Notes: generated by a model from the sequence alone, not told the origin. Positions 48,331 to 58,539 are shown, counted from the stretch's first letter. The stretch is 64,000 nucleotides of DNA from Pseudomonas entomophila (GCF_013523165.1 NZ_JAAMQI010000002.1:124001-188000), one strand, 5' to 3'. A program made the numbers and translations.

Positions 48331-49518
48331 ATGCCGAACACCAGTGCAACGTTGCTGATCATCGATGACGACGACGTGGTCCGTGCAAGCCTCGCCGCCT
48401 ACCTGGAAGACAGTGGTTTCGCCGTGCTGCAGGCCTGTAACGGCCAGCAGGGCCTGGACGTGTTCGAGCAACACGCGCCCGACCTGGTGATCTGCGACCT
48501 GCGCATGCCGCAGATGGGTGGCCTGGAGTTGATCCGCCGCATCAGTGAGCGCGCGCCGCAGCTGCCGGTGATCGTGGTGTCCGGTGCCGGGGTCATGAGC
48601 GATGCGGTCGATGCGCTGCGCCTGGGCGCGGCCGACTACCTGATCAAGCCCCTGCAGGACCTGGCGGTGCTGGAGCATTCGGTACGCCGTGCGCTCGACC
48701 GTTCGCGGCTGCTGCTCGAGAACCAGCGCTACCGGGAAAAGCTCGAAGCCGCCAACCGTGAACTCGAGGCCAGCCTGCACCTGTTGCAGGAGGACCAGAC
48801 CGCCGGTCGCCAGGTGCAGATGAACATGCTGCCGGAGAGCCCGTGGTACGCTGGCGGCTTCTCGTTCGATCACCAGATCATCCCGTCGCTGTATCTGTCG
48901 GGTGATTTCGTCGACTACTTCCGGGTGGATGACCGCCGCATCGCGTTCTACCTGGCCGACGTGTCCGGCCATGGTGCGTCGTCGGCCTTCGTCACCGTGT
49001 TGCTGAAGTTCATGACCACCCGCCTGCTGTTCGAATTCAAGCGCAGCGGTGGCCATTCACGCGAGTTCAAGCCCTCGGAGGTGCTGTCGCACATCAACCG
49101 CGGGCTGATCAACTGCAAGCTGGGCAAGCACGTGACCATGGTCGGCGGCGTGATCGACGAGCACACCAACGTGCTGACCTATGCCGTCGGCGGCCATCTG
49201 CCGCTGCCGGTGCTGCATACCCCGGACCAGGCCCGCTACCTCGAGGGCCGTGGTTTGCCCGTGGGGTTGTTCGAGGAGGCGACTTACCAGGATCATGAGA
49301 TGACCTTGCCCGGTCAGTTCAGCCTGAGCCTGATGTCCGATGGCATCCTGGACCTTTTGCCGGGCGCGACCCTCAAAGACAAGGAGGCGTCGCTGCCGCA
49401 GATCGTCCAGGAGGCGGGAGGCAGCCTGGATGGGCTGCGTCGACGTTTCAATTTGGCTACGCTTGGGGAGATGCCGGATGATATCGCCCTAATGGTGTTG
49501 AGCAGGAACCTTCAATGA
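48331..49518 (+). CDS. rssB: Response regulator with PP2C-type phosphatase output (RssB-like)
   Basis: A 395-residue two-domain protein. Residues 1-125 form a receiver domain (LLIIDDDD acidic pocket, phospho-Asp in LVICDLRMP, IKPL Lys). A short coiled-coil linker follows, then a SpoIIE/PP2C phosphatase (SGDFVDYFRVD, LADVSGHGASSAF, GGHLPLPVL, SLMSDGILDLL, DDIALMVL). In Pseudomonas this protein dephosphorylates the anti-sigma antagonist RssC in a partner-switch linked to stress/RpoS control. The stop overlaps the rssC start by four bases. Confidence 0.93.
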   Translation: MPNTSATLLIIDDDDVVRASLAAYLEDSGFAVLQACNGQQGLDVFEQHAPDLVICDLRMPQMGGLELIRRISERAPQLPVIVVSGAGVMSDAVDALRLGAADYLIKPLQDLAVLEHSVRRALDRSRLLLENQRYREKLEAANRELEASLHLLQEDQTAGRQVQMNMLPESPWYAGGFSFDHQIIPSLYLSGDFVDYFRVDDRRIAFYLADVSGHGASSAFVTVLLKFMTTRLLFEFKRSGGHSREFKPSEVLSHINRGLINCKLGKHVTMVGGVIDEHTNVLTYAVGGHLPLPVLHTPDQARYLEGRGLPVGLFEEATYQDHEMTLPGQFSLSLMSDGILDLLPGATLKDKEASLPQIVQEAGGSLDGLRRRFNLATLGEMPDDIALMVLSRNLQ

Positions 49519-49997
49519 GTACCGGTAGAATCCAGTTCGCCGAGCAGTGCGGCACCTTCGTGCTGAAATTCGTCGGTGAAGTGCGCCTGACCCTGTGTTC
49601 GGCACTGGATGCGACGATCGACAAGATCTTCAGTGCCCTCAACTTCTCGGCCATCGTCATCGACCTGACCGAAGCCGAGAGCATCGACAGCACCACGCTG
49701 GGCCTGCTGGCCAAGCTGTCGATCCTGTCGCGCCAGAAAGTCGGGCTGCTGCCCACCGTCGTCACCACCAACCCGGACATTTCCCGGTTGCTGCAGTCGA
49801 TGGGCTTCGAGCAGGTGTTCAACATCGTCGACCGGCCGATCCCGTGTCCGGACTGCCTGAGCGATCTGCCCTCCCAGGACCAGAACGAAGACGTGGTGCG
49901 CTCCAAGGTGCTCGAGGCGCACCGTATCCTGATGGGCCTGAACGACTCCAACCGCGAAGCCTTCCGCGACCTGGTCAACGCCCTCGAGCGCACCTGA
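49515..49997 (+). CDS. rssC: STAS-domain anti-sigma factor antagonist (RssC-like)
   Basis: A 160-residue protein: STAS fold with the phosphorylatable Ser in SIDSTTLGLLAKL (~residue 56), and a ~60-residue C-terminal extension with a CPDC pair. Translationally coupled to rssB (ATGA overlap), its presumed phosphatase. Acts as switch partner of an anti-sigma kinase encoded elsewhere. Confidence 0.92.
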   Translation: MSTGRIQFAEQCGTFVLKFVGEVRLTLCSALDATIDKIFSALNFSAIVIDLTEAESIDSTTLGLLAKLSILSRQKVGLLPTVVTTNPDISRLLQSMGFEQVFNIVDRPIPCPDCLSDLPSQDQNEDVVRSKVLEAHRILMGLNDSNREAFRDLVNALERT

Positions 49998-50009
49998 TCG
50001 GCCTGCAGG

Positions 50010-51908
50010 TTACGTGGTTGGCGCAAATCCGGTCGCCGACGTGCCATCGGCGTTGAGCTGCAAGATCTGCGTCGGCCGACCCTCGGCATCGAAGAACACC
50101 TGACCCAACCCCGCACCGTTCCACAGCCGCTCGCCCGCCTGGCTGCGGTCGGGCGTGCGTGGGATCACTTCCATCCGGCGACGCTTGGTGAAGCCGTTGA
50201 GCGGCGAACGCGGCGCGTACAACCAGCGGTTGAGCCGGTCGAACACCTTCAGCAGGCGCCGGGGGAATTCGTTCTTGATCCCGCTGCTGGTGATCTGCCA
50301 GAGGTGCGGGGTGTGCTGGCGGTTTCGGATCAGCACTTCGTAGACGAACGAATAGTGCACGTCGCCCGAGAGAATCACGTAGTGCCCCGGCGTGCGTGAG
50401 TGGCGGAAGATGTTCAGCACCACCTGGGCTGCACCGCGATGCGCCATCCAGTTCTCCGCATCCACCAGCAGCGGAAAGCCCAGCCCGCTGACCACCCGCT
50501 GCACCGTCTCGATCAGCTTGACCCCGAAGACCGGTGCTGGCGAGACGATCACGGCTGAGCGGTGGTCGAGCAGGGCCTGCTGCAGTTCGCTCAGGGCTTC
50601 CCAGTCGAGCAGCCCGGAAGGCTTCTTCAGGTTGCGCTCGCTGCGCCAGCGCCGCGTCCGGGTGTCGAGCACCACCAGCGGCGGCTCGCTGGCCACCTCG
50701 AACTGCCAGCCCTGAAAGGCCAGGAGCCGATCGATCACGCCGTCCTGGTCGTCGCTGGCCAGCCAGCCGTCTTCTGCCTGCGATGTCATCGCCTGGCACG
50801 CCTCGATCAGCGGCTGGCAGCGCGCCGGGGCATTGCCCCAGCCTTGGCACAGCAGGTAGCCGATCAGCGCATTGCCGACGATGCGGCGTGAGAACGGGTG
50901 GCCATAGACCGACGCCTCCCACTGCGCCGACAGGTTCCAGTCGTCGGTGATGTCATGATCATCGAAGATCATCAGGCTGGGCAGGTGCGCCAGTACCCGT
51001 GCCACCCCCTCCAGGCCATCGGTGAACGCCTCTACCCACGGCAACTCCTGGTCGTAGCGCGCCTGATGCGTGGCGCTTAGGCCAGACGGCTGCGTCATGC
51101 GCACCAGGCGCCAGCAGACCGGCGACCAGACCAGCAGGTACATGGCCATGACCTCGGCGAAGGTCACCAGGTGATTGTCGGCGTTGCTGCTGGTGAAGAT
51201 GGGCTTGCGTGTGCCGCCGAAGAAGCGCCGCCGCAGGCCTTCGTTGGCCTCCAGCGCCGGCAGCAGGTCGGCGCGTTGATAGTAGCAGGCGCCATGGGCG
51301 TACAGCGCCTGGCTGTCGTCGACCACCGCGCCGGCGAGCGGCTCGTCGAACAGCCCCACCTGCTCGATCAGCCGATGAATGGCCCGCAGCATCGGGCCGG
51401 CCACATCGTCGGCGTAGATCTGATCCCCGGTCATCAGCAAGACCGCAGGTCGGTCTTCGGGACGTTCGCACGCGAGGAGCAAGCGATCGGCGCACAGCAG
51501 GCCGTCCGCCGCCCGATGGTGAGGCTTGCGGCAGGAGCCGTGCAAGACCTGATCGAGCCGCGCACGCAGCACGAAGTCCGCCCGTGGGCGCCCTGGGTAG
51601 AGCAGGTGTGGCGCCCAGTCGGCGATGCCCTGCGGGCCGTCGTCGGTGTCGATGAGCACGTCGTAGGCGATCACCTGATCCACCGGCAGCGGTGCGTTCA
51701 GGTGCACGTCGACCAGGTGCACGAAGGCCGCGCGCCCGATCTGCACCACCTGGCAGTCGGTGGTGGCCTCAAGGCCTGGGCCGTCCACGGTCACCTCGAG
51801 AGTCAGGCGCTGCGTGCCGACCAGCCACAAGGCGAAGCGCTGCGCCTCCAGGCGACGCAGGAGCGGGCCGGCGAGCACGAGGGGGAGCGGGGCAGGGGTC
51901 AACGGCAT
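50010..51908 (-). CDS. PhoD-like metallophosphatase
   Basis: A 632-residue protein without signal peptide. An N-terminal beta-rich domain (~1-130) precedes a PhoD-type calcineurin-like core: LLMTGDQIYADD, LMIFDDHDITDDWN, and VILSGDVHYSFVYEV supply the metal ligands in the normal order. It probably hydrolyses phosphodiesters or phosphomonoesters in the cytoplasm. Start at 51908 follows GAG with six bases and gives a sensible N-terminus. Convergent with rssC (12 bp). Confidence 0.9.
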   Translation of the reverse strand: MPLTPAPLPLVLAGPLLRRLEAQRFALWLVGTQRLTLEVTVDGPGLEATTDCQVVQIGRAAFVHLVDVHLNAPLPVDQVIAYDVLIDTDDGPQGIADWAPHLLYPGRPRADFVLRARLDQVLHGSCRKPHHRAADGLLCADRLLLACERPEDRPAVLLMTGDQIYADDVAGPMLRAIHRLIEQVGLFDEPLAGAVVDDSQALYAHGACYYQRADLLPALEANEGLRRRFFGGTRKPIFTSSNADNHLVTFAEVMAMYLLVWSPVCWRLVRMTQPSGLSATHQARYDQELPWVEAFTDGLEGVARVLAHLPSLMIFDDHDITDDWNLSAQWEASVYGHPFSRRIVGNALIGYLLCQGWGNAPARCQPLIEACQAMTSQAEDGWLASDDQDGVIDRLLAFQGWQFEVASEPPLVVLDTRTRRWRSERNLKKPSGLLDWEALSELQQALLDHRSAVIVSPAPVFGVKLIETVQRVVSGLGFPLLVDAENWMAHRGAAQVVLNIFRHSRTPGHYVILSGDVHYSFVYEVLIRNRQHTPHLWQITSSGIKNEFPRRLLKVFDRLNRWLYAPRSPLNGFTKRRRMEVIPRTPDRSQAGERLWNGAGLGQVFFDAEGRPTQILQLNADGTSATGFAPTT

Positions 51909-52086
51909 CGGATACTCAGCGAAGAAAAAGCGGACGTGGGGCAAGCGGCGCGATCGTCAGCGGACGTCGGGCAGCGTCGAGGTGCATGATCGAGCGAGCA
52001 TGCTGGGTAACGATCGCTTCTCGGGCAATCGGCATGTGTGTCAGATCGTTTCTGACAGGGAGGTGTTCACTCGCAAGAGGGAGGCT

Positions 52087-52111
52087 GCAGGGGCCGTCCG
52101 ACAGCCCCTGC
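52087..52111 (-). terminator. Hairpin after tal
   Basis: GCAGGGGC pairs with GCCCCTGC around a 9-base loop, just beyond the tal stop codon; U-run weak. Confidence 0.6.
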
Positions 52112-52138
52112 GGCGTGGCACGTGTCAGCCGTTCCGGC

Positions 52139-53065
52139 TCATGCCTTGCCGGCCATCACGGCTTCGAGCTTCTCCTGGTCGCGGGCGAACTGACGGATGC
52201 CTTCGGCCAGTTTCTCGGTGGCCATGGCGTCCTCGTTCATGTCCCAGCGGAACTGCGCCTCGGTCAGCGAGCGCTTGGCTTCGCTGGCGTTGCCAGGCTG
52301 CAGGATGCGAGGCAGGTCGCCCTGGTCCTGGCCCAGTTTCTCGAGCAGTTCCGGGCTGATGGTCAAGCGGTCGCAGCCGGCCAGTTGCTCGATCTGGCCG
52401 ACGTTGCGGAAGCTCGCGCCCATGACCACGGTCTTGTAGCCATTGGCCTTGTAGTAGTTGTAGATACGCGTCACCGACTCCACGCCCGGGTCTTCGGCGG
52501 CGCTGTATTCCTGGCCGGTGCTTTTCTTGTACCAGTCGTAGATCCGGCCCACGAACGGCGAGATCAGGAACACGCCAGCATCGGCGCAGGCCTGGGCCTG
52601 GGCATAGGAGAACAGCAGCGTCAGGTTGGTCTGGATGCCTTCCTTCTCGAGGACTTCCGCGGCGCGGATGCCTTCCCAGGTGGAGGCCAGCTTGATCAGC
52701 ACCCGATCACGGCCGACACCGGCCTCGTCGTACAGCGAAATCAGGTTGCGCGCCTTGGCCAGCAGCTTGTCCTGGTCGAACGACAGGCGGGCATCCACCT
52801 CGGTGGAAATGCGCCCCGGGATTTCCTTGAGGATCCCGGTCCCCACGGCCACGGCGAAGCGGTCGCAGGCCTGGTCGACGTCGTCCTTGTACTCGGCGCG
52901 GATCTTCTCCAGCACCTCGCCATAGCCTGTCAGGGCCGCAGCCTTGAGCAGCAGGGACGGGTTGGTGGTGGCATCGACCGGCTTGAGCCGTCGGATCGCC
53001 TCGATGTCGCCGGTGTCCGCGACGACGGTGGTGAACTGTTTGAGTTGTTCCAGCTTGGAAGTCAT
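52139..53065 (-). CDS. tal: Transaldolase (TalB type)
   Basis: A 308-residue pentose-phosphate enzyme exchanging dihydroxyacetone units. Signature [13 protein letters not shown] is at residues ~33-45, and the Schiff-base Lys lies in [22 protein letters not shown]-like and [13 protein letters not shown] segments are intact. The ATG at 53065 gives the usual TalB length. dusA follows upstream after a repeat-rich gap, the common Pseudomonas order. Confidence 0.96.
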   Translation of the reverse strand: MTSKLEQLKQFTTVVADTGDIEAIRRLKPVDATTNPSLLLKAAALTGYGEVLEKIRAEYKDDVDQACDRFAVAVGTGILKEIPGRISTEVDARLSFDQDKLLAKARNLISLYDEAGVGRDRVLIKLASTWEGIRAAEVLEKEGIQTNLTLLFSYAQAQACADAGVFLISPFVGRIYDWYKKSTGQEYSAAEDPGVESVTRIYNYYKANGYKTVVMGASFRNVGQIEQLAGCDRLTISPELLEKLGQDQGDLPRILQPGNASEAKRSLTEAQFRWDMNEDAMATEKLAEGIRQFARDQEKLEAVMAGKA

Positions 53066-53169
53066 GGGCGTGCTCTGTCCTGTGCAATGGCTCGACATTA
53101 ACGGACCCCGGGCAAGCACTCAAGGTTCGCGAAGAGCCTGAAGGATAGATGAGATTGCCGGGGTAGGGC

Positions 53170-53287
53170 GGGTGGCTTGCCCGCGATTGGGCCTGTGCTT
53201 CCCCTTCCAGGGTTGGCAGGCCCGTGCCCAGCCTGCCTGCGATGCGGTGGGGCGGCCGCCGTCATCGCGGGCAAGCCCGCTCCCACA
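53170..53287. repeat. REP cluster
   Basis: A partial unit (GTGGCTTGCCCGCGATTGGG) at 53171-53190 and an intact inverted unit at ~53262-53287. Confidence 0.82.
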
Positions 53288-53361
53288 CCCGTAGCCGCAC
53301 CGCGGCGTTGCAGGCTATCGCAATCACCTGTGGGAGATTCTATGATTTCTACCAAGTGTGA

Positions 53362-53497
53362 TGTGGGCCCTGTGGGCTCAATCGCGGCACAGGGGCCTAC
53401 ACCCATAGCCGCACCACGGCATCGCAGGCAATCGCCGTCCCCTGTGGGAGCGGCCCCCGTGCCGCGATTGGGCCCGCAGGGCCCACAAAATCAGCCA
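53362..53497. repeat. Two GGGCCC-type repeats in inverted orientation
   Basis: GATGTGGGCCCTGTGGGCTC near 53360 and GGGCCCGCAGGGCCCACAAA near 53470-53490, with GCGGCACAGGGGCC / GGCCCCCGTGCCGC between them. Same family as the palindromes at 5.47 and 40.17 kb. Confidence 0.65.
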
Positions 53498-53546
53498 CTC
53501 ATCTCCCAATGCTCACCACACCCGCCCAGCACCCTCCACCCCAGCC

Positions 53547-54557
<1,011 letters not shown>

Positions 54558-54567
54558 TTTCGATTCT

Positions 54568-54633
54568 CTCGTTTGCTACCGTCTCCCATCATTTTTGCTC
54601 GTTTGCCGTCTCTCGTTGCTACAATGTAGTAAC
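54568..54633. promoter_or_regulatory. Direct repeats and palindrome before the integrase gene
   Basis: CTCGTTTGC occurs at 54568-54576 and 54598-54606 (30 bp apart), each followed by a GTCTC, and a third form CTCGTTGCTAC at 54612. GTTGCTAC-AAT-GTAGTAAC (54615-54633) is a near-perfect palindrome. These may be integrase arm sites or a regulator site. Confidence 0.45.
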
Positions 54634-54658
54634 TCATAGCAGCCGTGTAGCAAAACCA

Positions 54659-55801
54659 ATGGGAACCATCACGCTTCGGAAGCGTAAGGATGGGTCTGCA
54701 GCGTACACCGCGCAGATCCGGATCATGAAGAAGGGTCAGTCAGTCTATCAGGAAAGCCAGACGTTCGATCGCAAGGCTACAGCGCAGGCCTGGATCAGGA
54801 AGCGCGAGGCCGAGCTACATGAGCCAGGCGCGATCGACAAGGCGAACCGCGGCGGCACCACGGTCAAGCACATGGTCGACCGTTACCTGGACCAGTACGA
54901 GAAGTTGCGCCCATTGGGCAAAACGAAACGCGCTACCCTGAACGCCATCAAGGAAACTTGGCTGGGTGAGGTTGCGGACACAGACCTAACCAGCCAGAAG
55001 CTGGTCGAGTACGCCATGTGGCGGATGGAGAACAGCGGCATTCAGGCACAGACTGTAGGCAACGACTTGGCGCATCTGGGCGCGGTCCTCTCCGTTGCGC
55101 GGCCGGCCTGGGGCTATGAAGTTGACCCGCACGCTATGCCCGACGCCCGGAAGGTGCTGAGGAAGATGGGCGCGGTCAGCAAAAGCCGCGAGCGAAACCG
55201 ACGGCCGACTCTGGACGAGCTTGAGCGCCTGCTAGCGTACTTCGACGAGATGCGCGACCGCCGCAAGCAGGAGATAGATATGCTTCGGGTGATGTTATTC
55301 GCGCTCTTCTCTACCCGGCGGCAGGAAGAGATCACACGCATACGCTGGGATTCGCTCAACGAAAAGGACCGGTCAGCCCTCATCACCGACATGAAGAACC
55401 CCGGGCAAAAGTACGGGAATGACGTGTGGTGCCATTTGCCGGACGAAGCCTGGCGCATCCTGCAGTCGATGCCGCGTGTAGCCAGCGAGGTTTTTCCGTA
55501 CAACTCGAGATCGATATCATCCTCGTTCACTAGGGCATGCAATTTTCTAGAGATCGACGACCTGCATTTTCACGACCTACGCCATGATGGCGTGAGCCGG
55601 CTTTTCGAAATGGGGTGGGATATCCCGAAGGTGGCCTCTGTTTCCGGTCACCGGGATTGGAACTCGATGCGGCGCTATACGCACCTGCGGGGGAATGGCG
55701 ATCCGTACGCGGGGTGGGGGTGGATCGACAGGGTGATAGCGGGCCCCGTGATCGAGGCCCGGAAGAGGGTCAGTAGACGCGTCGAAGACCGCGACCCATG
55801 A
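54659..55801 (+). CDS. int: Tyrosine-type site-specific integrase
   Basis: A 380-residue integrase. An N-terminal arm-binding region precedes a SAM-like core-binding domain (~65-160) and the catalytic domain with Arg in FSTRRQEEITR, HDLRHDG (HxxR), His in SGHRDW and nucleophile Tyr in MRRYTHL. It inserts the element at dusA. No strong ribosome site is seen. Its 3' end overlaps the convergent PrtN-like gene by 32 bp. The coding sequence is less GC-rich than its chromosomal neighbours. Confidence 0.94.
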   Translation: MGTITLRKRKDGSAAYTAQIRIMKKGQSVYQESQTFDRKATAQAWIRKREAELHEPGAIDKANRGGTTVKHMVDRYLDQYEKLRPLGKTKRATLNAIKETWLGEVADTDLTSQKLVEYAMWRMENSGIQAQTVGNDLAHLGAVLSVARPAWGYEVDPHAMPDARKVLRKMGAVSKSRERNRRPTLDELERLLAYFDEMRDRRKQEIDMLRVMLFALFSTRRQEEITRIRWDSLNEKDRSALITDMKNPGQKYGNDVWCHLPDEAWRILQSMPRVASEVFPYNSRSISSSFTRACNFLEIDDLHFHDLRHDGVSRLFEMGWDIPKVASVSGHRDWNSMRRYTHLRGNGDPYAGWGWIDRVIAGPVIEARKRVSRRVEDRDP

Positions 55802-56051
55802 GCTTGTCGTGCTCGGTCTTGGCCTTAGCATGCTGAGCGTCGAGGTAGGCAGCCAGATCGTTCAGATGTACGCCTCGGGCCGATTTCTGGCTGGCCTCCA
55901 TGCAGACAAGTGGCAGGTTAATTTCGCCCCGGGCGACCTTGGCCTTCATCTTTTCCGGGGTCAGATGGCTGAAGTAGTCGAGGCATATGCGCTCGAGCGG
56001 GATGATTGCCTGGCCACCGTACTGGGCCATCAGCAGGAAATGGGTGTTCAC
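55770..56051 (-). CDS. PrtN-like protein (pyocin activator family)
   Basis: A 93-residue protein with the PrtN family pattern: NTHFLLMAQYGGQAIIPLERICLDYFSHLTPEKM, then LPLVCMEASQKSARGVHLNDLAAYLDAQ. PrtN activates pyocin genes in P. aeruginosa; members beside integrases in dusA elements could act instead as directionality factors. The GTG at 56051 is preferred because GGAG lies five bases before it and it matches the family start. It overlaps the integrase gene tail to tail. Confidence 0.85.
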   Translation of the reverse strand: MNTHFLLMAQYGGQAIIPLERICLDYFSHLTPEKMKAKVARGEINLPLVCMEASQKSARGVHLNDLAAYLDAQHAKAKTEHDKLMGRGLRRVY

Positions 56052-56099
56052 GAGTTCTCCATGCCCGCGCATGTCGGCGAGCTAGATTAGGGGGAAGGG

Positions 56100-56690
56100 T
56101 TACAGCAGGTGTGCGCCGGCTTCGAGCAGGTTGTTGAGTTCTTGGCGCAGACGATCTGCCAGATGCCAAGGCGTCCAATAGCCATCATTCATGGGTACTG
56201 CGATAGGCTGCTGTGGACCGTTCCAGCGAAGACCGTAGCGAGGCAGGCCATCGCCGGCTGGTGGTCGCGGTGGTCCTTCAGGCCTCAAGCCATTCAGGCG
56301 GATATTCTCGGTGCGCAGTCGCTCAACCTCGGCAGGATCGGCAGCGCTGGCGAAGACCGGCCGAATCTCGCGCATGATCCCGAATTGATTGAAGCGGCCT
56401 ACCTCATGAGAGTGCAGGGCGCGTTCGGTATCACAGCACTCCCGCCATGGCATCCACTGTGACCCGGGTCTATCAGTCTTGCTGCGGATCTGGTAACCCA
56501 CCGGCTCGCCCTGGCCCTTCTGGGCTTCCAGCGCCGCCTGATACCCAGCATGGAAGAGGTGGTATTCGTTGATCGTCTGCGGCTCGACGAAGCTGGCGCC
56601 ATTGCGCTCCAGCTCTTTCTCGTCCAGGCCGCTTGGGTTGATGCTGACGAACAGATCGTGCACATCGATGTAGTCGTGTTCTGTGGGCAT
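56100..56690 (-). CDS. Phage protein of unknown function
   Basis: A 196-residue protein not assigned to a family. The N-terminal half resembles phage proteins with FHAGYQAALEAQKG and a central WMPWREC segment; a helical VERLRTENIRLNGLRP follows. Two starts exist: an ATG at 56714 overlapping the methyltransferase stop (ATGA) and the ATG at 56690 with GAGG seven bases before it, which I prefer. Part of the leftward early operon. Confidence 0.75.
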   Translation of the reverse strand: MPTEHDYIDVHDLFVSINPSGLDEKELERNGASFVEPQTINEYHLFHAGYQAALEAQKGQGEPVGYQIRSKTDRPGSQWMPWRECCDTERALHSHEVGRFNQFGIMREIRPVFASAADPAEVERLRTENIRLNGLRPEGPPRPPAGDGLPRYGLRWNGPQQPIAVPMNDGYWTPWHLADRLRQELNNLLEAGAHLL

Positions 56691-56710
56691 GGGATACCTC
56701 GCCTGTGGTG

Positions 56711-57823
56711 TCATAGGGTTTCGAGATAGGCGGCTATGAAGTGCGCCGCCGCTTCAGCATTGATGGCGTTTCCGTAGGCGCGCAGGCGTCCCACTCGGCT
56801 GGGAGCCCCATGAGCCAGCGGGGATGTTCCGGGCTCAACTGGCCGCCACTTTCCATCCCTGCAGAAGAGCCAGTCAGCATCTGCCCACAGGCCGTTAACC
56901 GGACTGGGTGGTCGTGCATCAGATAGCGCACAGCATCCTTGAGGTTGACCTGATGGCCCTGGGAGCGGCGTGTTTCGGGATCTTGACCATTGCCGCGTAG
57001 GCTCTGGGGCGTCCCAGCGTTGGGGGTCGGCCAGCCGCTCAGCACTGCCGCGTGATTCAGCGTTATGTTCGGTGTCTTGAAGTCCTGCGACGGCTTTCTG
57101 TTCGAATCGCAGGCCGTTGGGCTTGGCCAGCCCGACAGCAGTGCTGACCCGCCCAGCGTCTGTAATCCGCGCCGTGTCTCGACCTGGTCCTTTGCGTTGG
57201 CCGTGGGAGTCGGCCATCCCACCAGGCAGGCCGCTGCCGCCAGGTCCAGACCATGATTGCGCATCGCTTCCATGAGGCCGCCTTCGAAGGTGCGCACCCC
57301 TTTTTCGGCCAGTGCTGCCGTGGGCGTGGGCCACCCAGTACGTGCGATCTCGGATGTGCGGAGCACCGACGCCCGCAGACGGGAACGCGACAGCCCCGAA
57401 GGCATAAGCCATGGCTTCCACGTCAGCTTGTACAAGGTCGAGCCAAGGATCTGCGTCCTTGCTTGCAACCTGCTCTCCAAAGACGACTGAAGGCTGGCGC
57501 TCGCGGATGAGCCAATGGAAGTGCGGCCACAGGTGCCGCTGGTCATCAAACCCAGCGCCCGCGCCTGCCGCGCTGAAAGGTTGGCACGGACAGGAACCGG
57601 TCCAAATAGGTCGATCGTCTGGCCAGCCGGCGCGGCGAAGGGCATAGGACCAAACGCCGACGCCGGCGAAGAAGTGGCATTGGGTGTAGGGCTTGAGGTC
57701 ATCAGGGTGTACGTCCTCGATCGAGCGTTCGTCAACGTCGCCTGGCGCGATGTGGCCAGCGGCAATAAGGTTGCGGAGCCACTGCGCGGCGTATATGTCG
57801 ATCTCGTTGTAATAGGCAGGCAT
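56711..57823 (-). CDS. Phage DNA (cytosine-5) methyltransferase
   Basis: A 370-residue C5-methyltransferase. Motif I is HFFAGVGVWSYALRRAG (residues ~50-66), motif IV with the catalytic Cys is TGSCPCQPFSAAG (~75-87), motif VI is VFGEQV, VIII is HIRDRTYWVA, and the late RAYGNAINAEAA is IX/X-like. The region between is long, repetitive and Gly/Asp-rich (LADPQ, MADSHG, LAKPNG), as in the variable target-recognition part. It likely protects phage DNA from host restriction. GAGG precedes the ATG by seven bases. A second open frame covers nearly the whole gene (57765-56734). Confidence 0.9.
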   Translation of the reverse strand: MPAYYNEIDIYAAQWLRNLIAAGHIAPGDVDERSIEDVHPDDLKPYTQCHFFAGVGVWSYALRRAGWPDDRPIWTGSCPCQPFSAAGAGAGFDDQRHLWPHFHWLIRERQPSVVFGEQVASKDADPWLDLVQADVEAMAYAFGAVAFPSAGVGAPHIRDRTYWVAHAHGSTGRKRGAHLRRRPHGSDAQSWSGPGGSGLPGGMADSHGQRKGPGRDTARITDAGRVSTAVGLAKPNGLRFEQKAVAGLQDTEHNAESRGSAERLADPQRWDAPEPTRQWSRSRNTPLPGPSGQPQGCCALSDARPPSPVNGLWADADWLFCRDGKWRPVEPGTSPLAHGAPSRVGRLRAYGNAINAEAAAHFIAAYLETL

Positions 57824-57977
57824 GGGCGGTCCTCGCCGGGCAGCTTCGGCTAGTGATTGACGGGGTGGTCATAAGGCGTTGTCAAAATCATTCTGGCTGC
57901 AGCACGGCTTCTTGCTGAGTGCTAATCTCATTACGCACCACGGAAAACAGTATGTAGGCTGAACATGGAGAATGATT

Positions 57978-58490
57978 ATGGAAGAGTTTTTGAACCAGCT
58001 TGATAAAGTTGCTAATAGTGGATTCAGCTATGTTTCGCTGTTCACTGCTTTAACTGTGCCTGATATATGTGGAGCGCTAGAGTCTGACGATGGACTTGCT
58101 AAGGGTGATAAATATCGGGCGTGGTTTGATAAGTGGGTTGCTCCCAAATATACGGTTGGTCCAGATCGTAGGCCTTCATTGAGCGGCGCGACTTGTTATG
58201 CTTATAGATGTGGGCTCTTACATCAAGGCCGTAGCATGCACAAACAACTAGGTTACTCTAGAATAATGTTTGTGGAGAGAGCGAATGGAAACGTTTTCCA
58301 TAATAATGTTTTGAATGATGCTCTGAATATTGATATTCCTTTGTTTGTAGAGAGTATTACATCTTCGGCTAGGGATTGGATTAAAACTATGGCCGGGAAT
58401 GAAGCGTTTGAGAGAAATATCGAACACTTTATGAAACGCCATGCTGGCGGTCTTCCTCCATACATCGTGGGTGTGGACGTAATTTCGTAA
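57978..58490 (+). CDS. AT-rich moron gene with HEPN-like RX4H motif
   Basis: A 170-residue protein of unknown family, on the opposite strand to the phage operon around it and visibly AT-richer. It has FTALTVPDICGALES, KYRAWFDKWVAPKY, and YAYRCGLLHQG, where R-C-G-L-L-H fits the RX4-6H motif of HEPN RNases; the end reads GGLPPYIVGVDVIS. An abortive-infection or superinfection role is possible but unproven. Of two close ATGs, 57978 has GGAG seven bases before it. A terminator follows. Confidence 0.75.
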   Translation: MEEFLNQLDKVANSGFSYVSLFTALTVPDICGALESDDGLAKGDKYRAWFDKWVAPKYTVGPDRRPSLSGATCYAYRCGLLHQGRSMHKQLGYSRIMFVERANGNVFHNNVLNDALNIDIPLFVESITSSARDWIKTMAGNEAFERNIEHFMKRHAGGLPPYIVGVDVIS

Positions 58491-58511
58491 TAGCGTAGGT
58501 CAGCAAAGCTA

Positions 58512-58536
58512 GGGGCGTCTCGGGACGCTCCTTGTT
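58512..58536 (+). terminator. Terminator after the HEPN-like gene
   Basis: GGGGCGTC-TCGG-GACGCTCC followed by TTGTT; directly after the stop at 58490. Confidence 0.78.
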
Positions 58537-58539
58537 GAT

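Larger units (their letters stand above)
53066..53546. other. 481-bp repeat-rich intergenic region between tal and dusA
   Basis: Holds at least three REP-type and two GGGCCC-type repeats and C-rich sequence; no gene supported. Confidence 0.7.
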
